Assembly (NCBI GenBank): GCA_016794525.1
Contig: JAEUJY010000005.1
Location: forward strand, 38,731 to 102,730
DNA from: Myxococcales bacterium
GTDB taxonomy: Bacteria; Myxococcota_A; Polyangia; Haliangiales; Haliangiaceae
DNA length: 64,000 nucleotides
Direction: 5' to 3'
Part shown: in pieces, positions 9,349-16,659 of the stretch
Position numbering within the stretch: the stretch's first letter is position 1
Layout of the letters: every line of letters starts with the position of its first letter
Notes under the pieces: generated by a model
Databases searched by the model: none
Told to the model about the DNA's origin: nothing
What the model saw: only the letters and a program-made list of their open reading frames with translations
Translations under genes and position numbers: made by a program

Positions 9349-10097
9349 CGCCGCCGTGGCTGCGCGGCGTGCGCGCCGCCGCCACGTTCCTGACCCGGGT
9401 GCCGGTGGGCGGCTTCCCCTACCGCGACGACGACTGGCGGTGGGCCAGCGCGCACTTCCCGCTGATCGGCGCCGCGGTCGGCGCGATCGGCGCGCTGGCG
9501 TGCTGGCTGGCGCTGCCGGTGTCGCCGATGGTCGCCGGCGCGCTGGCGGTCGCGGTCACGGTGCTGATCACCGGCGGCTTCCACGAGGACGGCCTGGCCG
9601 ACAGCGCCGACGCGCTGGGCGGCGCCTACGACCGCGTGCGCGTGCTGCAGATCCTCAAGGACAGCCGGATCGGCGCCTTCGGCGGGCTGGCGATCACGCT
9701 GTCGATCCTGCTGCGGGTCGCGCTGATCGCGGCGCTGGCCGCGCGCGCGCCGGTGGTGCTGGTGGTCGCGCACGCGCTGTCGCGGGTGCCGCCGATCTGG
9801 CTGATGCTGCACCTGCCGTACGCCACCGACGACGCCGCCGCCAAGAGCCGGCTGATCACCCGGGCCGGCCCGGCGCAGGCGCTGGTCGCGACCGGCTGGG
9901 GGCTGGCGGCGGCGCTGGCCGCGGTCGGGCTCGGCGGCGTCGCGGCGGCCCCGATCGCGCTGGCGGTCGCCGCCTGCGTCGGCGTCACGCTGGTCGCCGG
10001 CTGGCGCTTCACCGCCCGGGTCGGGGGCGTGACCGGCGACTTCCTCGGCGCCACCCAGCAGCTGTGCGAGGTGGCGATCCTGTTCGCGCTGGCCTGA
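9345..10097 (+). CDS. cobS: Adenosylcobinamide-GDP ribazoletransferase (cobalamin synthase)
   Basis: CobS is an integral inner-membrane enzyme that joins adenosylcobinamide-GDP to alpha-ribazole (phosphate), the last assembly step for adenosylcobalamin. The product has 250 residues with about six hydrophobic membrane segments and the diagnostic acidic motif GGFHEDGLADSADALGG (about residues 65-80). RVPVGGFPY near the N-terminus and VTGDFLGATQQLCE near the C-terminus are also typical. It is coupled to cobT through an ATGA overlap. Together the two genes give the nucleotide-loop assembly or salvage end of the pathway. Confidence 0.93.
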   Translation: MTPPWLRGVRAAATFLTRVPVGGFPYRDDDWRWASAHFPLIGAAVGAIGALACWLALPVSPMVAGALAVAVTVLITGGFHEDGLADSADALGGAYDRVRVLQILKDSRIGAFGGLAITLSILLRVALIAALAARAPVVLVVAHALSRVPPIWLMLHLPYATDDAAAKSRLITRAGPAQALVATGWGLAAALAAVGLGGVAAAPIALAVAACVGVTLVAGWRFTARVGGVTGDFLGATQQLCEVAILFALA

Positions 10098-10165
10098 GCC
10101 GCCGAGCGCCCAGGAGTTCGGAGTAACATGCCGGCCCTCACGCTCTACCGATCGAGGGGAATCAC

Positions 10166-11032
10166 ATGGCGCGCAAGGTCCTGTCCGGCCTGATCCAGGC
10201 CAGCAATCCGATCAACGACGAGTCGCGGCCGGTCGCCGAGATCCAGGCGGCGATGCTCGAGAAGCACCTGCCGATGATCCACGACGCCGGCAAGCGCGGC
10301 GTCCAGATCCTGTGCCTGCAGGAGATCTTCAACGGGCCGTACTTCTGCCCCGGGCAGGACCGCCGCTGGTACGACGCCGCCGAGCCGGTGCCGGGCCCGA
10401 CCGTCGCGGCGCTGGCGCCGATCGCCGCCAAGTACCAGATGGCGATCGTCGTGCCGCTCTACGAGCGCGAGCAGGCCGGCGTCTACTACAACACCGCCGC
10501 GATCCTCGACGCCGACGGCAGCTACCTCGGCAAGTACCGCAAGACCCACATCCCCCAGACCTCGGGCTTCTGGGAGAAGTACTTCTTCCGGCCGGGCAAC
10601 CTCGGCTACCCGGTGTTCAAGACCCGCTACGCGACGATCGGCGCGTACATCTGCTACGACCGCCACTTCCCCGAGGGCGCGCGCGCGCTGGGCCTGGCCG
10701 GCGCCGAGATCGTCTACAACCCGTCGGCGACGGTGGCCGGGCTGTCGCAGCACCTGTGGAAGATCGAGCAGCCGGCCCACGCGATCGCCAACGGCTACTA
10801 CGTCGGCGCGATCAACCGGGTCGGCACCGAGGCGCCGTGGAACGTCGGCAAGTTCTACGGCAACTCGTACTTCGTGAACCCGCGCGGCGAGATCATCGCC
10901 TGCGGCTCCGAGGATCAGGACGAGCTGGTGGTGGCCGAGCTCGACCTCGACCTGATCGAGGAGGTCCGCCGCACCTGGCAGTTCTTCCGCGATCGCCGCC
11001 CCGACGCCTACGGCCCCCTGGTGGAGGAGTAA
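10166..11032 (+). CDS. Beta-ureidopropionase (N-carbamoyl-beta-alanine amidohydrolase), nitrilase superfamily
   Basis: The 288-residue cytosolic enzyme carries the Glu-Lys-Cys triad of the nitrilase superfamily: E in CLQEIFNGPYF (about 53), K in YRKTHIPQ (about 126) and C in AYICYDRHFPEGAR (about 162). GFWEKYFFRPGN and SHLWKIEQ-like segments fit the eukaryotic-type beta-ureidopropionases. The dihydropyrimidinase gene starts 3 nt after its stop, so the pair can convert dihydrouracil to beta-alanine, CO2 and ammonia. A GAGGGGA Shine-Dalgarno lies 5 nt before the ATG, and a TAACAT -10-like box lies at 10124. N-carbamoylputrescine amidase is the main alternative, but the neighbour makes it unlikely. 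Confidence 0.88.
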   Translation: MARKVLSGLIQASNPINDESRPVAEIQAAMLEKHLPMIHDAGKRGVQILCLQEIFNGPYFCPGQDRRWYDAAEPVPGPTVAALAPIAAKYQMAIVVPLYEREQAGVYYNTAAILDADGSYLGKYRKTHIPQTSGFWEKYFFRPGNLGYPVFKTRYATIGAYICYDRHFPEGARALGLAGAEIVYNPSATVAGLSQHLWKIEQPAHAIANGYYVGAINRVGTEAPWNVGKFYGNSYFVNPRGEIIACGSEDQDELVVAELDLDLIEEVRRTWQFFRDRRPDAYGPLVEE

Positions 11033-11035
11033 GCC

Positions 11036-12448
11036 ATGTCCGCTCGCACGCTGATCGCCAACGGCACCGTCGTCACCGCCTCCGACACCTTCGCCGCCGA
11101 CGTCTGGATCGAGGGCGAGCGCATCGTCGCGCTCACCGATCCGTCGCAGCGCGCGGCGCTGGGCCAGGCCGATCGCACGATCGACGCGACCGGCCAGTAC
11201 GTGCTGCCCGGCGGCATCGACGCCCACACCCACATGGATCTGCCGTTCGGCGGCACCACCGCGTCGGACGACTTCGCGACCGGCACGATCGCCGCGGCGC
11301 ACGGCGGCACGACGACGATCATCGACTTCGCGATCCAGCAGAAGGGCGGCTCGCTGCGGGCCGGCCTCGACGCGTGGCACGCCAAGGCCGAGGGCAAGGC
11401 CGCGGTCGACTACGGCTTCCACATGATCATGACCGAGGCCAACGCCGAGACCCTCGAGGGCATGGCGGCCCTGGTGCGCGACGACGGCGTGACCTCGTTC
11501 AAGATGTTCATGGCGTACCCGGGGGTGTTCCTGGTCGACGACCAGCAGATCTTCCGGGCGATGCTGCGGGCCGGCGAGCTGGGCGCGCTGATCACGATGC
11601 ACGCCGAGATCGGCCTGCCGATCGACGTGCTGGTGCAGCGCGCCCTCGCCGAGGGCCACACCGCGCCGGTCTACCACGCGCTGACCCGCCCCGAGGTCGC
11701 CGAGGCCACCGGCACCGAGCGCGCGATCGCGCTGGCCGAGATGGCCAAGGTGCCGGTCTACATGGTGCACCTGTCGGCGCAGCGCGCGCTCGAGCGGGTG
11801 ATGGAGGCGCGCGACCGCGGCCTGCCGGCCTACGCCGAGACCTGCCCGCAGTACCTGTTCTGCTCCGAGGACGATCTGCGCGGCAAGCCGGGCGACGAGT
11901 GGCAGGGCGCCGGCTACGTGTGCACGCCGCCGCTGCGGCCGGCGCACCACCACGAGCACCTGTGGCGCGGCCTGCGCAACTACGACCTGCAGACCGTGGC
12001 CACCGATCACTGCCCGTTCTGCATGAAGGATCAGAAGGAGCTGGGCCGCGGCAACTTCGCCAAGATCCCCAACGGCATGCCCGGCGTCGAGACCCGCCTG
12101 TACCTGCTGTGGGAGGGCGTCCGCGCCGGCAAGATCTCGATGAACCGCTTCGTCGAGATCACCGCCACCGCGCCGGCCAAGATCTTCGGCATGTACCCGC
12201 GCAAGGGGACGATCGCGGTCGGCTGCGACGCCGACGTCGTCGTCTGGGATCCCAACCGCGCGAAGACGCTGGGCGTCGACACGCTGCACATGCGGGTCGA
12301 CTACTCGCCGTTCGAGGGCCGGCAGATCGTCGGTGCGCCGTCGCACGTGCTGTCGCGCGGCGACCTGGTCGTCCAGGACGACCGGTGGGTGGCCAAGGCC
12401 CGCGAGGGCCGCGGCCAGTTCTTCAAGCGCGGCACGTTCGGGCTGTAG
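11036..12448 (+). CDS. hydA: Dihydropyrimidinase (D-hydantoinase)
   Basis: The 470-residue zinc amidohydrolase opens dihydrouracil or dihydrothymine to the N-carbamoyl beta-amino acid. The metal site is complete: HxH in GGIDAHTHMDLPFGG (about residues 60-70), the carboxylated Lys in TSFKMFMAYPG (about 156), His in TMHAEIG (about 187) and in MVHLSAQ, and Asp in ATDHCPFC (about 323). The substrate-ring signature CTPPLRP is present. It is the second gene of a tight pair with beta-ureidopropionase and has GGAGGA near the end of the preceding gene as ribosome binding site. Its stop is 9 nt from the convergent lipoprotein gene. Confidence 0.94.
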   Translation: MSARTLIANGTVVTASDTFAADVWIEGERIVALTDPSQRAALGQADRTIDATGQYVLPGGIDAHTHMDLPFGGTTASDDFATGTIAAAHGGTTTIIDFAIQQKGGSLRAGLDAWHAKAEGKAAVDYGFHMIMTEANAETLEGMAALVRDDGVTSFKMFMAYPGVFLVDDQQIFRAMLRAGELGALITMHAEIGLPIDVLVQRALAEGHTAPVYHALTRPEVAEATGTERAIALAEMAKVPVYMVHLSAQRALERVMEARDRGLPAYAETCPQYLFCSEDDLRGKPGDEWQGAGYVCTPPLRPAHHHEHLWRGLRNYDLQTVATDHCPFCMKDQKELGRGNFAKIPNGMPGVETRLYLLWEGVRAGKISMNRFVEITATAPAKIFGMYPRKGTIAVGCDADVVVWDPNRAKTLGVDTLHMRVDYSPFEGRQIVGAPSHVLSRGDLVVQDDRWVAKAREGRGQFFKRGTFGL

Positions 12449-12457
12449 GCGGCGGGG

Positions 12458-13462
12458 CTACGGCGCGCGACGGGGGGCGAGGTCGATCGCGCTGGCGGCG
12501 TTGGCCTCGGCGACGACCGGCGCCTCGGCGAGCAAGGTCAGCGTGCCGCTGGTGAGCTCGGCGGCGGTGCGGAAGCCCCAGACCTGCACGTAGGCGGGCG
12601 CCACCGGCACCACGTCGAGCACGGCGAACAGGCCGTCCTTGTTCATCGTCGCCGCCTGGGTGTGGCGGACCGGGAGGCTGGTGCTGCCGGCGCTGAAGTA
12701 GAAGGTCTCGGCGCCGGCCGGCAGGGTCGCGGTGCCGGCGGTGGTGCTGATCGCCGCGACCGCGTTGGACACGGCGCGCCCCTGGCAGTCGACCATCCGC
12801 CCCACGGTCATCCCGCGCGTCGGGTCGCGGGTGACGCCGACGAACGCCGGGAGCGCGTTGGCCGTCGACTCGGACAGCGCGGCCAGCACGATCGACTGGG
12901 CGGCGCCGGGCGCCAGGTAGCGGCCCAGGTCGTAGCTGCGGAGGTAGCCGGTCGCGTCGATCCGGAAGCCGTAGCGGCGCACGCCCGCCGGCAGCGGCGC
13001 CGCGGTCATCGTGAAGTCGCCGCGGTTGGCCGCGAGGTTCGAGCTGGTCGCGGCGCCCAGGCTGGTGGCCGGGGTGAGCATCGCGAACGCGGTGACTGGC
13101 GCGGCGCCGACGCCGGCGCCGGTCTGGAAGTCCGTGACCCGCCCGGTCAGCGCGATCGCGGTGGTCGCCGGCTGATCGGCGGTCGGCGTGCCGAGGCACG
13201 TCCAGTCGGCGTCGCCGAGCTCGGTCCACACCCCGCCTTGCTTGCTGTTGGCCTTGGTCACCGCCGTCGGCGTCACGAAGCCGGGGTTGACCAGCGGCGG
13301 GGCGTCGACGGCGGCGTCGATGGCGGTCGCCCCGTCGGACGCCGCGTCGACCAGGACGAGCGGCGTGTCGATGGCGGCCGCGTCGATCTGGCCGCCGTCG
13401 TCGCCACCGCACGCCGCCGCGGTCAGGGTTGTCATTGCCATCGCCATCCACGCTGCGCGCAT
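12458..13462 (-). CDS. Lipoprotein of unknown function with Asp/Ala repeat
   Basis: This 334-residue protein has a lipoprotein signal peptide (MRAAWMAMAMTTLTAAAC) with the acylated Cys followed by GGDDGG. A low-complexity IDAAAIDTP...ATAIDAAVDAP stretch then acts as a spacer from the membrane. The body contains two segments that look like small beta-sandwich or carboxypeptidase-regulatory-like modules (IALTGRVTDFQTGAGVGAAPV and GMTVGRMVDCQGRAVSNAVA). These are modules that often decorate surface proteins. No catalytic motif is seen. It is transcribed alone and ends 9 nt from the hydA stop on the other strand. Confidence 0.75.
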   Translation of the reverse strand: MRAAWMAMAMTTLTAAACGGDDGGQIDAAAIDTPLVLVDAASDGATAIDAAVDAPPLVNPGFVTPTAVTKANSKQGGVWTELGDADWTCLGTPTADQPATTAIALTGRVTDFQTGAGVGAAPVTAFAMLTPATSLGAATSSNLAANRGDFTMTAAPLPAGVRRYGFRIDATGYLRSYDLGRYLAPGAAQSIVLAALSESTANALPAFVGVTRDPTRGMTVGRMVDCQGRAVSNAVAAISTTAGTATLPAGAETFYFSAGSTSLPVRHTQAATMNKDGLFAVLDVVPVAPAYVQVWGFRTAAELTSGTLTLLAEAPVVAEANAASAIDLAPRRAP

Positions 13463-13546
13463 GGGCCGATGGTACCCCGCGCGACGACCCGCGCGGCGCT
13501 GGCGGCGGCGCGCCGGTGATCGGCGCCACGTACCGCGCAGCGTCGG

Positions 13547-14107
13547 TCAGCGCCGCGGCGCGACGATCGCGGCCAGCGTCACGGTCAGGTCGGGCAGCGC
13601 GGCCGGCACGAGCGGCGCGTCGGCGTCGTGGACCGTGATCGCGGCCCAGCGGCCGGCGGCGCGACCGCGGTGGACGTGGACGCAGCCGGCGTCGAGGTCG
13701 ACCACCCAGTACTCGTCGACGTCGCTCTCGGCGTACAGCGCGGCCTTGTCGTGCAGGTCGACGCCGCGCGAGCTGTCGGCCACCTCGATCACCAGCAGCG
13801 CCCGGGTCGGGTGCATGGTCGGCGCCGGATCGAACGGCACCACCGCCAGGTCGGGCTCGGGCTCGGACTCGTCGGCGCAGATCAGCGGCTGCTGGCACCG
13901 CACCACCAGCCCGTCGGGGCAGGCCCGATGCAGCCACCGAGCGAGCTCGGTCACCGCCGTCGCGTGCGGAACGCCGATCGGACTCATCGCCACCAGCTCC
14001 CCCCGGATCAGCTCCAGCCGCTCGTGCTGGAACAACCCCACCTCGACCATCCGGTCGTACTCCGCGCGGCGGATCTTCCGCCGCACCCGTTCGGTCACCG
14101 CGACCAT
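13547..14107 (-). CDS. Uma2-family putative restriction endonuclease-like protein
   Basis: The 186-residue protein matches the Uma2 (DUF820) family with a PD-(D/E)XK-type fold. RRAEYDRMVEVGLFQHERLELIRGELVAMSPIG is the N-terminal signature, EPEPDLAVVP the catalytic Asp region, LLVIEVADSS the Glu, DLHDKAALYAESDVDEYWVVD the Lys-containing C-terminal part. These proteins are abundant in cyanobacteria and myxobacteria and their biological role is mostly undefined. No partner methyltransferase or mobile element is next to it. The ATG at 14107 gives the usual family length. Confidence 0.85.
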   Translation of the reverse strand: MVAVTERVRRKIRRAEYDRMVEVGLFQHERLELIRGELVAMSPIGVPHATAVTELARWLHRACPDGLVVRCQQPLICADESEPEPDLAVVPFDPAPTMHPTRALLVIEVADSSRGVDLHDKAALYAESDVDEYWVVDLDAGCVHVHRGRAAGRWAAITVHDADAPLVPAALPDLTVTLAAIVAPRR

Positions 14108-14149
14108 GCCCCGATCGTAGCACCGCCGCCGCGGCCGGCGAAGCGCGCG

Positions 14150-15475
14150 CTACGCGACCGCGTGCAGGGCCTCGCCCAGCACGTGGATCAGCGTGTCGAT
14201 CTCGGACTTCTCGACGATGAACGGCGGCGCCAGCTGGATCGTGTCGCCGCCGTAGCGGACGTAGACGCCGGCGTCCCAGCACTTCATCGCGATCTCGTAG
14301 GGGCGCTTGGCCGGCTCGCCGGGCACCGGCGCGATCGTGAAGCCGGCAGCGAGGCCGTAGTTGCGGATGTCGGCGACGTGGGGCGCGCCCTTGAGGCTGT
14401 GCACCGCCTGCTCCCAGTACGGCGCCAGCTCGCGCACGCGCTCGATGGCCTTGCTCGACACCAGCAGGTCGAGCGCGGCGACGCCGGCGGCGCAGGCGAT
14501 CGGGTGCGCCGAGTAGGTGTAGCCGTGCGCGAACTCGAGCATGTACGCCGGGCCGCCGGCGGCCATGAACGTGTCGTAGATGCCTTCGCTGGCGATCACC
14601 GCGCCCAGCGGCTGGGTGCCGTTGGTGACCTGCTTGGCGACGTTCATCAGGTCGGGGGTGACGCCGAACGCCTCGGCGCCGGTCGGCGCGCCCATGCGGC
14701 CGAAGCCGGTGATGACCTCGTCGAAGATCAGCAGGATGTCGTGCTTGGTGCAGATGTCGCGCAGCCGCTGCAGGTAGCCGACCGGCGGCGGGATGACGCC
14801 GGCCGAGCCGGCCATCGGCTCGACGATCACCGCGGCGATGTTCGACGCGTCGTGCAGCGCGATCAGCTTGAGCAGGTCGTCGGCCAGCTCGGCGCCGGTG
14901 GCCGGCATGCCGCGCTGGAAGCCGCCGAGCTGGGTGTGCGGCAGGTGGTCGGCCTCGAGCGTCTGGCCGTAGGTCTTGCGGTTGCCGACGATGCCGCCGA
15001 CCGAGATGCCGCCGAAGTTGACGCCGTGGTAGCCCTTCTCGCGGCCGATCAGGCGGGTCTTGGTGCCCTGGCCCTTGAGCCGCCAGTAGGCGCGCGCCAT
15101 CTTGAGCGAGGTATCGGCGGCCTCGGAGCCCGAGCCACAGAAGAACACGTGATCGAGGCCGGCCGGCGTCAGCGCCTTCATCCGGTTGGCCAGCTCGAAC
15201 GACGCCGGGTGGCCGAACTGGAACGCCGGCGCGTAGTCGAGCGTCGCCGCCTGGCGCTGGATCGCCTCGACGATCTCGCGCCGGCCGTGGCCGAGCCCCG
15301 AGCACCACAGCCCGGACAGCCCGTCGAGGATCTTGCGGCCGCGATCGTCGGTGTAGTACGCGCCCTCGGCGGCGACGATCATGCGCGGGTGCTGCTTGAA
15401 CTGGCGGTTGCCCGTGAAGGGCATCCAGTGGGCGTCGAGCCAGGCAGCGTCGGTCCAGGGGGCAGCGGCGGTCAT
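14150..15475 (-). CDS. Beta-alanine--pyruvate aminotransferase (omega-aminotransferase, class III)
   Basis: The 441-residue PLP enzyme starts with DAHWMPFTGNRQFKQHPRM and has GRKILDGLSGLWCSGLGHGR, both highly typical of beta-alanine:pyruvate aminotransferases. Other marks are FFCGSGSEAADTSLKMARAYW, the cofactor Asp in LLIFDEVITGFGRMG, and the Schiff-base Lys in MNVAKQVTNGTQPLGAV (about residue 281). It should convert beta-alanine and pyruvate to malonate semialdehyde and alanine. That links beta-ureidopropionase to MmsA and completes the uracil-to-acetyl-CoA path inside this window. The ATG at 15475 is set by the conserved N-terminus; the open frame upstream belongs to the next gene's antisense. 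Confidence 0.92.
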   Translation of the reverse strand: MTAAAPWTDAAWLDAHWMPFTGNRQFKQHPRMIVAAEGAYYTDDRGRKILDGLSGLWCSGLGHGRREIVEAIQRQAATLDYAPAFQFGHPASFELANRMKALTPAGLDHVFFCGSGSEAADTSLKMARAYWRLKGQGTKTRLIGREKGYHGVNFGGISVGGIVGNRKTYGQTLEADHLPHTQLGGFQRGMPATGAELADDLLKLIALHDASNIAAVIVEPMAGSAGVIPPPVGYLQRLRDICTKHDILLIFDEVITGFGRMGAPTGAEAFGVTPDLMNVAKQVTNGTQPLGAVIASEGIYDTFMAAGGPAYMLEFAHGYTYSAHPIACAAGVAALDLLVSSKAIERVRELAPYWEQAVHSLKGAPHVADIRNYGLAAGFTIAPVPGEPAKRPYEIAMKCWDAGVYVRYGGDTIQLAPPFIVEKSEIDTLIHVLGEALHAVA

Positions 15476-15528
15476 GCTGGCCGCGACGGTAGCGGGCGGG
15501 TCCCGCCGCCGCAACCCCGGCGTGGGCG

Positions 15529-16557
15529 TCAGGTCCGGGTCAGGCGGTGCAGCTCGAGCGTGAAGGTGGCCGACCCCACCTCGCCGCACGAGCTGAGCGC
15601 GTAGGTGCCGGGCGCGACCTCGAGCCGGGCCGCGTCGTCGCCGAGCCGCTTCTTGCCGAGCACGTCGGCGGGGTCGGCGTCGCCGTCGACCAGGTACAGC
15701 GCGCGGCTCTTGCCGACGACGATCTGCTTGCGGGTCTTCTTCCACCGCGCCGCCGGCACCGCCAGCGCCGCCGCCACCGCCTGGGCCGGGTCGTCGGCGG
15801 CCAGCTGGCGGTAGACGATGACGTGGGGGCCGTCGACGATGAACCCCGACGGATCGGGCGAGCCGAAGACCACGCCGCGCTTGCCCTTGGCGTAGTCGTC
15901 GCCGCTGACCAGCAGGATCTCGGCGCCCTCGCTCTCGGCGAGCTTGAGGCCCTTGGCGATCTTCTTGCTGGCCGCGGTGGCTGGGGTGTCGAGCCAGGCG
16001 TCGGGGTCGGCCTTGGCCTTGGCCGTGGCCTTGGCCGGCGCGGCGGCGATCTCGACGCCGTCCCGGCGCAGCCGGATGACCTGGAAGACACGGCGGCGGT
16101 CGGGCTTGACCTCGTCGGCGACGTCGACGAGGTAGTCGCCGGCCGGCAGGTCGATCGCGATCGCTGGCTCGCCGGGCGCGTCGTGCTTCATCGCGAAGTC
16201 GACGAAGTGGAGCCGACGCTTCACCGTCAACCGCAGCGCGGTCGGTGTCAGACCGCTGGTGGCGTCGGGCTTCCATTTCGCGCCGGCGTCCTGCGCGACC
16301 ACGTTCTCGAGCTGGAGCATGCGGGTGAAGAACCCGCCCCACGGCCGCGGGTGCCACGCGGTCTCGCAGCCGCCGGGCAACACCAGCACCGGGCCGCCGA
16401 CGTCGACCAGCTGCGGCGGCTCGCCGCCGGTGCCGCCGTGGTGGGCCGTCAACGCCTTGGCGGCGCGGGCGCGCAGCTTGGTCCAGGCCGCGACGTCGTG
16501 GGCCGACAGCACCAGCGGGCCGTGCGCGTGGTTCGAGTCACCGATCCAGGTGGGCAT
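15529..16557 (-). CDS. Unknown protein with weak Imm21-like N-terminus
   Basis: This 342-residue protein has no signal peptide. Its N-terminal half resembles the Imm21 immunity-protein pattern: an early Trp (MPTWIGDSNHAHGPLVLSAHDVAAW) and then PVLVLPGGCETAWHPRPWGGFFTRM. This is my reading by eye and not a firm assignment. The middle contains an Ala/Lys low-complexity linker (about residues 195-210). The C-terminal half has two short hydrophobic-charged modules (EILLVSGDDYAKGKRGVVFGSPD; VIVYRQLAADD) and ends in TYALSSCGEVGSATFTLELHR, like a sensory-input or beta-sandwich end. No toxin gene is adjacent. It lies 54 bp upstream of the aminotransferase on the same strand. Confidence 0.65.
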   Translation of the reverse strand: MPTWIGDSNHAHGPLVLSAHDVAAWTKLRARAAKALTAHHGGTGGEPPQLVDVGGPVLVLPGGCETAWHPRPWGGFFTRMLQLENVVAQDAGAKWKPDATSGLTPTALRLTVKRRLHFVDFAMKHDAPGEPAIAIDLPAGDYLVDVADEVKPDRRRVFQVIRLRRDGVEIAAAPAKATAKAKADPDAWLDTPATAASKKIAKGLKLAESEGAEILLVSGDDYAKGKRGVVFGSPDPSGFIVDGPHVIVYRQLAADDPAQAVAAALAVPAARWKKTRKQIVVGKSRALYLVDGDADPADVLGKKRLGDDAARLEVAPGTYALSSCGEVGSATFTLELHRLTRT

Positions 16558-16659
16558 CGGGCGATGGTAGCCCGACGCCTCCGCGGCGCGGTGGCGCGCC
16601 CGGGCGGATCGGCCACCCGCCCGATGATCGCCGTGCGGCGCTGGGCTAGGCTCGCGGAG

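Noticed and set aside
13547..14107. Restriction-modification or defence island around the Uma2-type gene
   Set aside because: No methyltransferase, helicase or other defence gene is adjacent; Uma2 genes are often isolated.
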